Source: an uncultured Rickettsiales bacterium
GTDB taxonomy: Bacteria > Pseudomonadota > Alphaproteobacteria > Rickettsiales > UBA1997
Direction: 5' to 3'
DNA: 40,242 nt
Assembly: GCA_905478245.1 (NCBI GenBank)
Contig: CAJQHT010000015.1
Location: 1 to 40,242, forward strand
This document shows, piece after piece, positions 17,492 to 26,748 of this stretch. Numbering within the stretch: position 1 is the first letter of the stretch; each line of letters begins with the position of its first letter. Below the pieces are notes generated by a model. The model was not told the DNA's origin. It did no database searches and saw nothing but the letters and a program-made list of their open reading frames with translations. Both the position numbers and the translations under genes were made by a program.

Positions 17492-18094
17492 TTATTTAAA
17501 TGATTTTATGGCATATTCAACCCCTTTTTTATGGTCCCATATGTAAGAAATGACAGCTATTTCATCCGCTCCCTTATTGGTTAATTGTTGATAATTTTGA
17601 TTATCAATTCCGCCAATACATATTACGGGTATGTTAGTTAAATATTTACAGTATTTTATTAAGTCTACACTTGGCTTACCCTGTGATTTCTTAGTTTTAC
17701 TGTCAAAGAAAGCTCCTAGGGATATATAATTAACATTTGCGTCAATAGCTTCTTTTATTCTATTTTCTTGATCATAACAGCTAGCGCCAATAATAAAATT
17801 CTTGGGAGCTGATTTCTTGATGATAGAAATTTTACCATCCGTGTTTCCCAAATGAACTCCTTGAGATTTTATTTTTAAAGCTAAATCAAAATTATCATTT
17901 AAAATAAAAGGTACATTATATTTCTTGCAGATATTTTGTAATTTTATAGCATTATCTTCTATTTCTTGTTCTGGTATATTTTTTAATCGTAACTGAAATC
18001 TTGATATTCTTTTGGTTGCAAGAGCTTGTTCTAATTTTAAAGAAAAATTCTGTAAATTGATTTTAGGTGGGCTGATAAGATATATTTTTACCAT
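17492..18094 (-). CDS. thiE: Thiamine phosphate synthase family protein (ThiE/TenI)
   Basis: The 200-residue TIM barrel belongs to the ThiE/TenI family. ThiE joins the thiazole and pyrimidine halves of thiamine. Visible family motifs are RFQLRLKN near 35-42, FILNDNFDLALKIKSQGVHLG near 84-104 (the ND and GVHLG elements), IIGASCYDQ, and YISLGAFFDSKTKKSQG, where the phosphate-binding T.TK part is present. PVICIGGID is close to the C-terminus. The usual H in the GxSxH position is replaced (GASCYD). This leaves open the TenI-like function, so the symbol is provisional. It follows ftsZ with a B repeat in between. Confidence 0.8.
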   Translation of the reverse strand: MVKIYLISPPKINLQNFSLKLEQALATKRISRFQLRLKNIPEQEIEDNAIKLQNICKKYNVPFILNDNFDLALKIKSQGVHLGNTDGKISIIKKSAPKNFIIGASCYDQENRIKEAIDANVNYISLGAFFDSKTKKSQGKPSVDLIKYCKYLTNIPVICIGGIDNQNYQQLTNKGADEIAVISYIWDHKKGVEYAIKSFK

Positions 18095-18106
18095 TTTGAA
18101 ATGTTT

Positions 18107-18149
18107 AATATCATTTAATAAAATAGCTGTTTTAGAAGTTAAAATGGTA
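18107..18149 (-). repeat. Family B element, half copy between ftsZ and thiE
   Basis: On the minus strand this reads TACCATTTTAACTTCTAAAA then CAGCTATTTTATTAAATGAT. It is nearly identical to 13360-13398. It lies between the ftsZ stop and the thiE start on the same strand. Confidence 0.7.
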
Positions 18150-18166
18150 TAAGTAGCTAAATTTAA

Positions 18167-19741
18167 CTACATATTATTCTTTTTTCTAAAAAATGTAGGT
18201 ATGTTTAAGACATCATCTTCAGAAGAATTATTATCTTGAGGTGAGTTGTCGTCTTTGCTTGATATTAAGTCCTCTTCTTTAGGTAGTTCATCCATTGTGT
18301 TGTCATGAAAGGTGAAGTCTAGCATTTTTTGATCTTCTTCCACTTTTTCTTTTTTTTCAATTTTCTTACTTTCCGGTTTATCTTGTTTTTTGCCTGTTAT
18401 AAATCTAAATAAACTAAATCCGTTATTATTTTCTGATTTATCGTCCTCTGTTGCATTAGCATTTCCTTCATCACTTCCTTCTTCTATTTGAGTTGTGATT
18501 TCATTATTATCATTATCTGCAGCTATATTACTATCAATGGGTGTATTAGATACTTCTAAATCTATTACTTTTTTATTAGATTCTAGGTTTTGCTCTATTG
18601 CACCTTGATCTTCCGCGCCATAATCAGTTAAATCCTTTTCTGGTTGAAAATTCTCAGGATTTATTTCGCCAATAGATAAATTATCATGCTTTATATCAGA
18701 GGGGTCAAAAAATGCTGGGATATCATCTTCTTGTGTAGTGCCTTCTGTCATTGAGGATGTTAAATTATCATATTCCATAACATCAATTCCGGTAGCCACC
18801 ACAGAAACTCTGATTTTGCCATTCATATTTTCATTAAATGCAGAGCCAAAAATTATATTAGCATTTTCATCAACCTGTTTTCTTATTTCATTGACAGCTT
18901 GATCAGCTTCAAATAATGTCATATCAGTTCCACCTGTCATATTTACCAGTACTCCTCTAGCTCCCTTGATTGAAACATCATCCAAAAGTGGATTAGATAT
19001 AGCTTCTTGACAGGCGACAATTGCTCTATTTTCACCCTCAGCCTCTCCTGTGCCCATCATTGCTTTGCCCATTTTTGTCATAATAGTTTTAATATCAGCA
19101 AAATCAAGATTAACCAAGCCGGGCATTGTAATAAGATCTGTGATGCCCCTAACTCCAGCATGTAAAACATTATCAGCCATTTTAAAGGCTGATTCAAATG
19201 TGGTATTTTCAGTTGCTATTCTAAATAAATTTTGATTTGGTATGACTATTAACGTATCAACATATTTTTTTAACTCCTCTATACCCTTAAGAGCGGATTC
19301 CATGCGATATTTTCCTTCAAAATCAAATGGTTTAGTAATTACACCTACTGTTAATATGTCTTTTTCTTTTGCTGCTCTTGCAATGACAGGGGCTGCACCG
19401 GTTCCGGTTCCTCCACCCATTCCAGCGGTAATAAAAACCATATTATTGCCTTCTAAATAATGATTTATTTCATCAATATTTTCTTCTGCTGCACTTTTGC
19501 CACAATCAGGAACTGATCCGGCGCCAAGACCTTTTGTTACATTTAATCCTAGTTGAATTCTGTTGGATGCTAGAGAATTTTGCAGTGATTGTGCATCAGT
19601 GTTGGCAGCAATAAATTCTACACCCTCTAGATTGGAGTTAATCATGTTATTTAAAGCGTTTCCTCCAGCTCCCCCTACACCAAAAACTGATATTTTTGGC
19701 TTTATAACTGTAACTTCTGGTATTGTGATATTTAGTGACAT
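18167..19741 (-). CDS. ftsZ: Cell division protein FtsZ
   Basis: FtsZ is the tubulin-like GTPase that forms the division ring. The 524-residue protein has the GTPase domain with [11 protein letters not shown] at about 23-33 and the tubulin signature GGGTGTG at 109-115. The T7 loop region [11 protein letters not shown] follows near 215-225. A long acidic, low-complexity linker (about 325-505) is followed by the conserved C-terminal peptide [14 protein letters not shown] (about 511-524), which binds FtsA and other partners. The long linker is usual for alphaproteobacteria. ftsQ and ftsA are not next to it, so the division cluster is broken up here. Confidence 0.97.
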   Translation of the reverse strand: MSLNITIPEVTVIKPKISVFGVGGAGGNALNNMINSNLEGVEFIAANTDAQSLQNSLASNRIQLGLNVTKGLGAGSVPDCGKSAAEENIDEINHYLEGNNMVFITAGMGGGTGTGAAPVIARAAKEKDILTVGVITKPFDFEGKYRMESALKGIEELKKYVDTLIVIPNQNLFRIATENTTFESAFKMADNVLHAGVRGITDLITMPGLVNLDFADIKTIMTKMGKAMMGTGEAEGENRAIVACQEAISNPLLDDVSIKGARGVLVNMTGGTDMTLFEADQAVNEIRKQVDENANIIFGSAFNENMNGKIRVSVVATGIDVMEYDNLTSSMTEGTTQEDDIPAFFDPSDIKHDNLSIGEINPENFQPEKDLTDYGAEDQGAIEQNLESNKKVIDLEVSNTPIDSNIAADNDNNEITTQIEEGSDEGNANATEDDKSENNNGFSLFRFITGKKQDKPESKKIEKKEKVEEDQKMLDFTFHDNTMDELPKEEDLISSKDDNSPQDNNSSEDDVLNIPTFFRKKNNM

Positions 19742-19913
19742 TTTTTTAAAATATTTTCTTAATCAAATATAGTTTAATTTATTTATATTTCCAATAATAA
19801 ATTTTGATTTTATGATTTTTAATAAACTCCCTAAAATTAAATTAATCTTAAATATAATTTAATATAAATTCAAGATATTATTTGTTTTTTATTACCAGTA
19901 CTGTTTCCTGTTT

Positions 19914-21665
19914 TTATAATTCTCGTATAATATCGGCAAATATTTGTGCCGGTAAAGATCCTCCTGTAATATTGTTGGTTGCAGAATTATCATCATTTCC
20001 TATCCAGATTCCAATAATATTATCATCGTCAAATCCAATAAACCAAGCATCTTGATAATTTTGTGTTGTACCAGTTTTTCCATGAATATTATTTGAAATA
20101 TTTGCTCTTCTGCCAGTGCCATTTTCAACAACCTCTCTGAGAATATTTTTTAATTTATAAATTGAATCATATTCTATTATTTGACCAAGTCCAGAGGAGT
20201 ATCTTTCATATAAAATATTTCCATCTTGATCTTTTATTTTATTAATATGGTGAGGTATGATTCCTTGGCCATCATTGGCGATGACATTAAAAGCAGTTAC
20301 TAATTCTATTAAACTGGCCTGTGTGGTGCCAAGTGATATTGTTGGGTCATATTTGTCTATGTCGCTAAAAATTCCCATCTTTCGAGAGATTTTAACCAGC
20401 TTTTCTTTATCTATATCCTGAAATAATTGAATGGCAATAGAATTTAATGATTTTGCAAAAGCTTCTTTTAATGTAACTTCTCCATAATATTTATTGTTAT
20501 AATTTTCTGGATGCCAATCTCCGATATTAATAATTTTATCTTCCCTTCTATCATTTTCATCGTATTTTTCATTAAAGGCCTGTAGATAGATAAAAGTTTT
20601 AAATATTGAGCCAATTTGTCTTTTGGCATTAATAGCTCTATTGAATTGACTTTCTTGGTAATTCTTACCTCCAATCATAGCTTTTATTGCTCCATCTTTA
20701 TTCATGATAATTGCTGCAATTTGACTTTTCCCTATTTTATCTCCATATTCTTTTACATACCTATCGATAACATCCTCAGCTTTATTCTGAGCATTATAAT
20801 CTAAAGTTGTTTCGATTGAGAAAAAATTACTATCTTTTTGTTGGCTGGATAGAAAATCGTCAAAATTATTCGTGGTATAATTTGCAAAATATAATTTTTG
20901 CATTTTATCGGTTTTATAATTTATATTATTTGATATATTAATAATTTCATTTTTATTTAAATATCCGGCATTTGTCATATTTTTTAGAACCTGATTTGTT
21001 CTAATTTCAGCTAATTCTTGGTTATTGTTAGGTGATAATTTTGATGGTGCTTTTAGGAGTCCAGCTAGCATTGCTGATTGATTTAAGTTTAAACCCCAAA
21101 CATTTTTCTTAAAATAATGCTTACTTGCACTTGATACTCCATAATTACCTTCTCCAAAATAGGCTCTATTTAGATATAAAGTCAAGATCTGTTCCTTGCT
21201 AAAAATTCTTTCTAATTTTATTGCTAGCAGTAATTCCTGAATTTTTCTTTTCATTGTTTTTCTGGAGTCAAAATAAAGTAATTTTGCTAATTGCTGAGTT
21301 ATAGTGCTGCCGCCCTGAACTATATACCCAGCCTTGATATTTCTGTAAAAAGCACGAAATGTTCCAATTATATCAAAACCTCCATGATTAAAAAATCTTC
21401 TATCTTCAGTTGCGATAACGGCATTAATTAGATTTTGAGGAAGTTGATTATAATTTATTTGATCATTATAATTATCACCAATTGTAGTAATCTTATTGCC
21501 GTTTGAATACAATATTTCTATAGTCTTCTCATTTTTAATAATCTGTATTTTATCTGAATTTGGCAGATCGTGATAATAATAGGCAAAAATAATAAAGCCT
21601 AATACAGCAAGCCAAGGAAGCAAGATGGCAATATATTTTAAAATTCTTTTGATTAATTTATTCAT
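19914..21665 (-). CDS. Class A penicillin-binding protein (PBP1A-like)
   Basis: This is a bifunctional peptidoglycan glycosyltransferase and transpeptidase anchored in the inner membrane. The 583-residue protein has one N-terminal membrane segment (about 10-29). The GT51 domain has ATEDRRFFNHGGFD at about 85-98, with Glu87 catalytic, and QGGSTITQQLAK at 117-128. The transpeptidase has SIFK at 353-356 (acylated Ser353), SLN at 406-408 and HGKTGTTQ near 527. It is on the short side for PBP1A (commonly 650-850 aa) and lacks the OB-like insert. All catalytic motifs are present, so it should be active. PBP1A and PBP1C-type assignment cannot be separated here. Confidence 0.92.
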   Translation of the reverse strand: MNKLIKRILKYIAILLPWLAVLGFIIFAYYYHDLPNSDKIQIIKNEKTIEILYSNGNKITTIGDNYNDQINYNQLPQNLINAVIATEDRRFFNHGGFDIIGTFRAFYRNIKAGYIVQGGSTITQQLAKLLYFDSRKTMKRKIQELLLAIKLERIFSKEQILTLYLNRAYFGEGNYGVSSASKHYFKKNVWGLNLNQSAMLAGLLKAPSKLSPNNNQELAEIRTNQVLKNMTNAGYLNKNEIINISNNINYKTDKMQKLYFANYTTNNFDDFLSSQQKDSNFFSIETTLDYNAQNKAEDVIDRYVKEYGDKIGKSQIAAIIMNKDGAIKAMIGGKNYQESQFNRAINAKRQIGSIFKTFIYLQAFNEKYDENDRREDKIINIGDWHPENYNNKYYGEVTLKEAFAKSLNSIAIQLFQDIDKEKLVKISRKMGIFSDIDKYDPTISLGTTQASLIELVTAFNVIANDGQGIIPHHINKIKDQDGNILYERYSSGLGQIIEYDSIYKLKNILREVVENGTGRRANISNNIHGKTGTTQNYQDAWFIGFDDDNIIGIWIGNDDNSATNNITGGSLPAQIFADIIREL

Positions 21666-21754
21666 TGACTTGAAGATGGGTTAAATTATAATTATATCAT
21701 TCATTTTAATTAAAGATTTAGTTTTTAACTATTTTGTTTTAAATTTACAAGTAA

Positions 21755-23047
21755 ATGTTTGATAGAATTAATTGGATAAATCCCTTAAAGATAGCTAATA
21801 ATATTTCTTTAGATGTTAATTATCAAGAAAATTGGGTATTTTTATATAGTGGGTTAAATTCTAAGATCAAAAATTCAAAATCTTATTTAGCACTATATCC
21901 AAAAGAAGAATTTCTTTTTAATGATTTTGAAGAGGTAGATTTAAATTCAAAAGATATTAATTTTGCCTTATTTGGCTATTTAGGATATGGATTAAAGAAT
22001 TCAATTGAGAAACTGCCTGATGATCAAGACTATAATATCAAAACTCCAAATGGCTATTTAGTTAATTTTAATTTAGTTTTAGAATTTGATCATAAAAACA
22101 AGAAAATCAATTACTTTTGTACGAATAAATTTTATTATAATAAGTTTAACGAATTTTATCTGAAAAATCAAAAAATCAACATAGAAGATATAGAGATTTC
22201 TAATTTAGCATCAAATTTTACCAAGAAAGAATATTTAGAAAAAGTTCGCAATATCAAGAGTAGAATTATTGAGGGAGATTTATACCAAGCAAATTTAACT
22301 AGAAAATTTCATGGCATTATTAATATCTCAAGAAATTTTAATATTTTTCTTAAATTAAATAAAGAAAGTCCTGGAAATTATAGCTCATTTATGAGATTGG
22401 GGGGAAGTAGTATAATTTCTTCAAGTCCTGAATTATTCTTAAATATCAATAAAAATGGTCAAGTAAAATCATCTCCAATAAAAGGAACTTCTCCAAGAAT
22501 GTTAAGAGAAAGAAAAAAAGATATTATTTCTAGAAATATGTTAAAAAATTGTCAAAAAGAGCAATCTGAGAATCTTATGATTGTTGATTTGGTTAGAAAT
22601 GATCTGAGTAGAAGTTGCAAAGCTAAAACGGTAAAAGTTAAAAATTTATTTAAAATTCATAGCTATAAAACAATACATCACATGTCATCAGATATAATTG
22701 GATTAATAGATAAAAATAATAGTAATCTTGATGTTATCAAAAATTGCTTCCCTCCAGCTTCAATGACAGGAACTCCAAAAATTAAAGCTATGGAAGTATG
22801 TAGTGGTTTAGAAAAAGTCAAGAGGGGTATTTATAGTGGTTCAATAGGCTTTATTTCAAAAACTAAATGTAAATTATCTGTGGTTATTAGAACGATAATA
22901 ATTCAAGAAAATAATTTTGAATTTCAGGTGGGTGGAGCAATTACTCATGGGTCAGACCCTGATAAAGAATGGTTAGAGACTATTGATAAAGCTAAAGGAA
23001 TAGCAAAATCCATTAACATAAAATTAAGAAATTTAAAGAAAATTTAA
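21755..23047 (+). CDS. pabB: Aminodeoxychorismate synthase component I (PabB)
   Basis: PabB converts chorismate to aminodeoxychorismate, the precursor of p-aminobenzoate for folate. The 430-residue protein has the chorismate-binding domain: GDLYQANLTRKF near 175, SPELFL, SSPIKGTSPR near 243-252, ENLMIVDLVRNDLSR near 272-286 and PPASMTGTPKIKAME near 333-347. VGGAITHGSDP ends the core. The related TrpE and isochorismate synthases share these motifs. The GTSPR and PPASMTGTPK forms, and the shortened N-terminal domain, favour PabB. The glutaminase PabA is not adjacent. Confidence 0.88.
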   Translation: MFDRINWINPLKIANNISLDVNYQENWVFLYSGLNSKIKNSKSYLALYPKEEFLFNDFEEVDLNSKDINFALFGYLGYGLKNSIEKLPDDQDYNIKTPNGYLVNFNLVLEFDHKNKKINYFCTNKFYYNKFNEFYLKNQKINIEDIEISNLASNFTKKEYLEKVRNIKSRIIEGDLYQANLTRKFHGIINISRNFNIFLKLNKESPGNYSSFMRLGGSSIISSSPELFLNINKNGQVKSSPIKGTSPRMLRERKKDIISRNMLKNCQKEQSENLMIVDLVRNDLSRSCKAKTVKVKNLFKIHSYKTIHHMSSDIIGLIDKNNSNLDVIKNCFPPASMTGTPKIKAMEVCSGLEKVKRGIYSGSIGFISKTKCKLSVVIRTIIIQENNFEFQVGGAITHGSDPDKEWLETIDKAKGIAKSINIKLRNLKKI

Positions 23048-23423
23048 TTTTTTTATACTAAATTACCAGTCAACTCTTACTGGTTCAGCTTGGAACAAAT
23101 AATTCTATCTATCTTGACATTTATTATCCAAAAATCTATAATAGTTTTGTTTGATGATTTATCAAATTTACTTCTAGGTAAGTTTGTCATCATGACCATT
23201 CTATTTAAAATATTAATATATCAAATAATTTTAAATAGGTATTATTTCAATTTCACTAAGGATTAAATTCTGTTTATTTTTATAGACTTATATTTAATGT
23301 AATTGGCGCTATGTCGCTAATAATAAGATAGAATTATTTTAGTTCTATCGCAATTATTCTAATTGATAATTATATTATTTAAAAATTAATTAGAATTATA
23401 TATTAACAAATTATTTTCAAAGT
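23048..23423. other. Gene-free stretch between pabB and the SLC1 symporter gene
   Basis: There is no supported reading frame in these 376 bp. The half next to the symporter holds two inverted repeats, listed separately. The first 230 bp are AT-rich and show no match to the A, B or C repeats. Confidence 0.6.
23327..23396. promoter_or_regulatory. Two inverted repeats upstream of the SLC1 symporter gene
   Basis: GATAGAA (23327-23333) and TTCTATC (23343-23349) are perfect complements 9 bases apart. ATTCTAATT (23356-23364) and AATTAGAAT (23388-23396) are another perfect pair, 23 bases apart. The second ends 27 bp before the symporter start. They could be operator sites or a leader structure; in such AT-rich DNA chance is also possible. 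Confidence 0.3.
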
Positions 23424-24650
23424 ATGAAACATTTAAAGAAATTATGGGTTCAGGTTGTTTTAGGATTAGTTCTAGGGGTAACTGTTGGTGTTGTTTTTAA
23501 GGAACAAGCTGCTGATTTAAAAATATTAGGTAAAATATTTATCAAATTAATCAAAATGGTTATTGTGCCATTAATTTTCTTTGCTCTTTTGTCGGGTATT
23601 ACCTCAATTGCTGATGGGCAAGATTTTAAATCTTTAGGAATTAAGGGTTTTGTTAGCTACTTATTTACAGCTATGTTTGCTGTATTAATTGGTTTATTTA
23701 CAGGTGTTGTATTTAAGCCGGGTGAAGGTGTTGATTTATCTGGAATTTCAAATGGCGCAACTCCAACCGCCACTATTCCTCCTTCAGCTACTGAATTCTT
23801 ACTTAATCTTATACCTTCAAATCCTATAGACGCAATGGCTAGTGGTAATTTCTTGCAATTAATTGTATTTACAATTTTCACAGGTGTTACTATAAATTTA
23901 ATAGGTGATAAAGCTAGGCCAGTCAAGCAAGTTATTGATAGCTCTGCTCAAATTATGTTCCAAATGATCGGAGCGATAGTTAAATTAGCTCCATATGGTG
24001 TGTTTGGGTTTATTGCCTCTGTTATCGGAACTCAAGGTATTGAGGTATTAGCATCTTTAGGAAAATTAATAGTTGCAGTTATGGCTGCTTGTGTATTTCA
24101 ATATATTATCTTTGGTGTTATGCTTTTCTTTATTGGGCGAGTTAATCCATTGCCATTTTATAGAAAAATGCTATTTACACAATCTTTGGCTTTTGCCACA
24201 AGTAGTAGCAAGGCAACTCTATCAACTGCAATGGATCAATTACAAGGTAGATTAGGTGTTTCAAAAACTAGTACAAATTTCCTACTTCCTTTAGGAGCTT
24301 GTATTAACATGGATGGCACCGCTATTTATCTTGGTATAGTCGCTGTATTTTTTGCTCAAGCTTTTGGTATAACATTAGAAACACATGATTACTTAATGCT
24401 TGTTCTAACTTGTACTCTTGGCTCTATTGGTGCAGCTGGAATACCGAGTGGTTCAATTATCTTTATGGGTATGGTGCTAACATCTGTTGGAATTCCTTTG
24501 GAAGGTATTGCTCTTATTTTGGGTGTAGATAGAATCCTAGATATGGTTCGTACTACTATCAATATAACGGGTGACTCAACTATAACTTTAATGGTTGACA
24601 GCACTGAGGGAACTCTAGATGAGAAGTTATATTATTCGAAAGACGTATAA
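23424..24650 (+). CDS. gltP: Dicarboxylate/amino acid:cation symporter (SLC1/DAACS family)
   Basis: This inner-membrane symporter imports acidic amino acids or C4-dicarboxylates with Na+ or H+. The 408-residue protein has the SLC1 fold markers: the HP1 serine-rich tip SSSKATLS (260-267), NMDGT (295-299) in TM7, the HP2 tip AAGIPSG (337-343), and in TM8 the motif DRILDMVRTTINITGD. Asp369, Asp373, Arg376 and Asp384 match substrate- and cation-binding positions of GltPh; the Arg equivalent to GltPh Arg397 favours substrates with a side-chain carboxylate. An intracellular bacterium would use it to take host glutamate or aspartate. A strong terminator hairpin follows, so it is monocistronic. Confidence 0.93.
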   Translation: MKHLKKLWVQVVLGLVLGVTVGVVFKEQAADLKILGKIFIKLIKMVIVPLIFFALLSGITSIADGQDFKSLGIKGFVSYLFTAMFAVLIGLFTGVVFKPGEGVDLSGISNGATPTATIPPSATEFLLNLIPSNPIDAMASGNFLQLIVFTIFTGVTINLIGDKARPVKQVIDSSAQIMFQMIGAIVKLAPYGVFGFIASVIGTQGIEVLASLGKLIVAVMAACVFQYIIFGVMLFFIGRVNPLPFYRKMLFTQSLAFATSSSKATLSTAMDQLQGRLGVSKTSTNFLLPLGACINMDGTAIYLGIVAVFFAQAFGITLETHDYLMLVLTCTLGSIGAAGIPSGSIIFMGMVLTSVGIPLEGIALILGVDRILDMVRTTINITGDSTITLMVDSTEGTLDEKLYYSKDV

Positions 24651-24663
24651 TTCTTGTTTTTTT

Positions 24664-24713
24664 AAGATAGATCTTGGCTGTAAAGCTAAGGTCTATCTTG
24701 ATTAAGTTTTTTT
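24664..24713 (+). terminator. Intrinsic terminator after the SLC1 symporter gene
   Basis: AAGATAGATCTT (24664-24675) pairs with AAGGTCTATCTT (24688-24699), with one G-T pair. The stem extends inward through GGCT/AGCT to a GTAA tetraloop (24680-24683), about 16 bp in all. A run of seven Ts begins seven bases after the stem. It is the best hairpin-plus-T structure outside the repeats and separates gltP from the lolA operon. Confidence 0.7.
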
Positions 24714-24791
24714 AAAAATTAAAAATTTAAGAAATTTTATTCTTTAATTAAATTTATTCATTACTCTCCTCTCTATATCTTAAAATATATA

Positions 24792-25403
24792 ATGAAAAAG
24801 TTATTACCTTTTCTTTTCTTTTCTTTTCTTTTGTTCTCTAGCGTAAATGCCTTATCTGGCGAAATATCTAATAAATATAAAGATGATATTAATAAAATAG
24901 AAAATTATTTTAATAATATTAAGTATTTAAGCTCTATTTTTTTACAAGAATCTTCAGACGGCTCTGTCACATATGGTAAATTTTATCTTTCGCGTCCAGG
25001 AAAGATGAGAATAGAATATCAAGAACCTTCAGAGATAGTCATCGTAGTTAATGGAGGTGTTTTAACTTATCAAGATGTTGAATTGGAAGAAACTTCTTAT
25101 TTAAGAACTAATAGTACGCCAGCATCATTTCTAACAAGGAAAAATATATCATTCTTTGCTAAAGATATAGAAATTACCAATATCTCCAAAAAGAATGACA
25201 TTATACGGGTTTCTTTAATAAAGAAAAATAAAAAAGAAGCAGGAGAATTTACCTTAGTTTTTCAAGAGAATCCTATTAAATTTCTTAAAATGGAAGTGAA
25301 AAATGATATGGATCAAATAACTGCAATTACCCTTGAAAATCATGATTTTAAAAGTAAGATTAGTAAAAAATTATTTATAATTAAAAATAATCAGCTACCA
25401 TAA
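24792..25403 (+). CDS. lolA: Outer-membrane lipoprotein carrier protein LolA
   Basis: LolA ferries lipoproteins across the periplasm from LolCDE to the outer membrane. The 203-residue precursor has a signal peptide (MKKLLPFLFFSFLLFSSVNA, cleavage probably after A20 or A21). The mature part carries the family pattern: early F/Y-rich strand, then GKFYLSRPGKMRIEYQEPSE near 56-75, LTYQDVELEETSYLRTNSTP, and a C-terminal TAITLENHDF-like strand. It heads a tight cluster with tolR (5 bp gap) and tolA (2 bp gap). LolC lies elsewhere in the window. Confidence 0.9.
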   Translation: MKKLLPFLFFSFLLFSSVNALSGEISNKYKDDINKIENYFNNIKYLSSIFLQESSDGSVTYGKFYLSRPGKMRIEYQEPSEIVIVVNGGVLTYQDVELEETSYLRTNSTPASFLTRKNISFFAKDIEITNISKKNDIIRVSLIKKNKKEAGEFTLVFQENPIKFLKMEVKNDMDQITAITLENHDFKSKISKKLFIIKNNQLP

Positions 25404-25408
25404 TATTT

Positions 25409-25825
25409 ATGTCTATTAGAATAAATAATAGAAGAAGAATTAAAAAAGAACCAATTAAAGACATCAATATAACGCCATTTGTAGATGTTTTATTGGTATT
25501 GTTAATTATTTTTATGGTGGCAGCTCCAATGATGACGGGAAGTGTAAATATTGACCTACCATCAGGATCCAGCAAATCTATCTCAGAAGATGTTCCTCCG
25601 ATTTCAGTAACTATAAAAAAAGATGGCGTAATTTTTCTTCAAGATAACCTTATCAAGCTTAATAATTTACCAAGAAAGATTCTAAGGGCAGCAAATAATG
25701 ATATTGGTATTAAGATATTTGTTAGGGCTGATAAGAAAATTGATTATGGTAGAGTTATGGAAATAGTCAAGATAATCAATTTAACAGGTTTTAGTAAAGT
25801 TGTTCTTGTAACAGAATTACAATAA
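25409..25825 (+). CDS. tolR: Biopolymer transport protein TolR (ExbD family)
   Basis: TolR forms the proton-driven motor with TolQ that energises TolA. The 138-residue protein has a basic N-terminus and one membrane segment, INITPFVDVLLVLLIIFMVA (about 19-38), with the essential membrane Asp at 26. A periplasmic domain follows, with the family strand VKIRADKKIDYGRVMEIV-type sequence near 110-127. ExbD and TolR cannot be told apart by this alone. The TolA-like gene 2 bp downstream favours TolR. No tolQ is in the window. Confidence 0.92.
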   Translation: MSIRINNRRRIKKEPIKDINITPFVDVLLVLLIIFMVAAPMMTGSVNIDLPSGSSKSISEDVPPISVTIKKDGVIFLQDNLIKLNNLPRKILRAANNDIGIKIFVRADKKIDYGRVMEIVKIINLTGFSKVVLVTELQ

Positions 25826-25827
25826 AA

Positions 25828-26562
25828 ATGATTCGTAATCTTCTTTACTCTTTATCATTACATATATTAATTATTCTGGTTATATATCTGAATTTTAACT
25901 TTCAGGAATTTGTTGAAATTAAATCAGATCAACCTATCACCATTAGCTTTGTTTCTATAAAAGAAGAAAAAATACCAGTAATAATTAGTAAAAAGGCTAA
26001 AGACAAGACTATTAAATCAAAAATTATACAAAAAAAGAAAAGTAAAAAAATTAAGAAAAAAAAGATTACAAAGATCATAAAAAAGCCAAAATTAGAAAAG
26101 AAAGATAAAAAAAAGAAATCTAGAATAGTTAAAAAAGAATTAAAGAAAGCTCAGGAGAGGGAAGTTAAAAATGGTAAGAATAAAAGAAAAGCCTCAATAT
26201 TAAAGAAAAACCAGAATGTTGAAAAATTAAAAACCATTAATCTCTTGGGGCGAGAAAGGAATAATTTTATATTTCAAATTAAAAGATGTTACAGAAATGC
26301 CATACAGGAATCTTCTCAAATTAGCTCAATACCAATAAAGATAAGTGTTAATTTAAACATTAATGGTTCTGCTAAGCTTTCATCGATTAAAATACTTAAT
26401 GAAGATAGATTTCACAATTTTCAAGATGACCTAAAAATAGCTTTACTTAATGCACAAAGAACTCTGGAAATATGTTCCCCAATTCGTAATTTGCCAAAAA
26501 ATAAATATGAAATCTGGCAAGAAATAGAGCTTATATTTGATTCAGAAAATGGATTATTTTAG
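25828..26562 (+). CDS. tolA: TolA-like envelope coupling protein
   Basis: TolA links the TolQR motor to Pal and the outer membrane during division. The 244-residue protein has an N-terminal membrane anchor with SLSLHILIILVIYLNF (about 8-23), whose Ser/His pattern is typical of TolA/TonB anchors. A very lysine-rich linker follows (about 55-132). The globular C-terminal domain (140-244) has Cys154 and Cys216, placed like the disulfide pair of TolA domain III. The domain is divergent in sequence, and TonB is the alternative. The gene order lolA-tolR-tolA supports TolA. A solo family B end follows the stop directly. Confidence 0.8.
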   Translation: MIRNLLYSLSLHILIILVIYLNFNFQEFVEIKSDQPITISFVSIKEEKIPVIISKKAKDKTIKSKIIQKKKSKKIKKKKITKIIKKPKLEKKDKKKKSRIVKKELKKAQEREVKNGKNKRKASILKKNQNVEKLKTINLLGRERNNFIFQIKRCYRNAIQESSQISSIPIKISVNLNINGSAKLSSIKILNEDRFHNFQDDLKIALLNAQRTLEICSPIRNLPKNKYEIWQEIELIFDSENGLF

Positions 26563-26576
26563 TTAAAATGGTATTA
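26563..26576 (-). repeat. Family B terminal repeat, solo
   Basis: GTTAAAATGGTATTA follows the tolA stop codon. It is the 3' end of a family B element with no internal part. It overlaps the stop of the possible 31-aa frame on the other strand. Confidence 0.4.
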
Positions 26577-26669
26577 TATACCTGGGATAAATGGAATATC
26601 GACAAACGGAATACAGCCAGTTGCAGAAAATAAAACAAATATAGTAGTTATTTTTAGTATGATATTCAT
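26574..26669 (-). CDS. Possible 31-aa small lipoprotein
   Basis: A minus-strand frame from ATG at 26669 encodes MNIILKITTIFVLFSATGC followed by IPFVDIPFIPGI. It has a basic residue, a hydrophobic core and then a lipobox-like ATGC with Cys19, leaving a 13-residue lipidated peptide. Tiny lipoproteins of this size exist in proteobacteria (entericidin and LptM types), but I do not recognise this one. No Shine-Dalgarno match is visible. The stop lies at the edge of a B repeat. It may be chance in AT-rich DNA. Confidence 0.35.
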   Translation of the reverse strand: MNIILKITTIFVLFSATGCIPFVDIPFIPGI

Positions 26670-26748
26670 AATATTGGTTTAATAGTTTATTAATAATATA
26701 ATTACAAAGTAACACCAAAAACTTTCCGTAAAAGAAAAGAATTTGATA

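Noticed and set aside
19914-21665. Truncated, inactive PBP
   Set aside because: The protein is short for PBP1A, but the glycosyltransferase Glu, SxxK, SxN and KTG motifs are all present, so it is likely functional.
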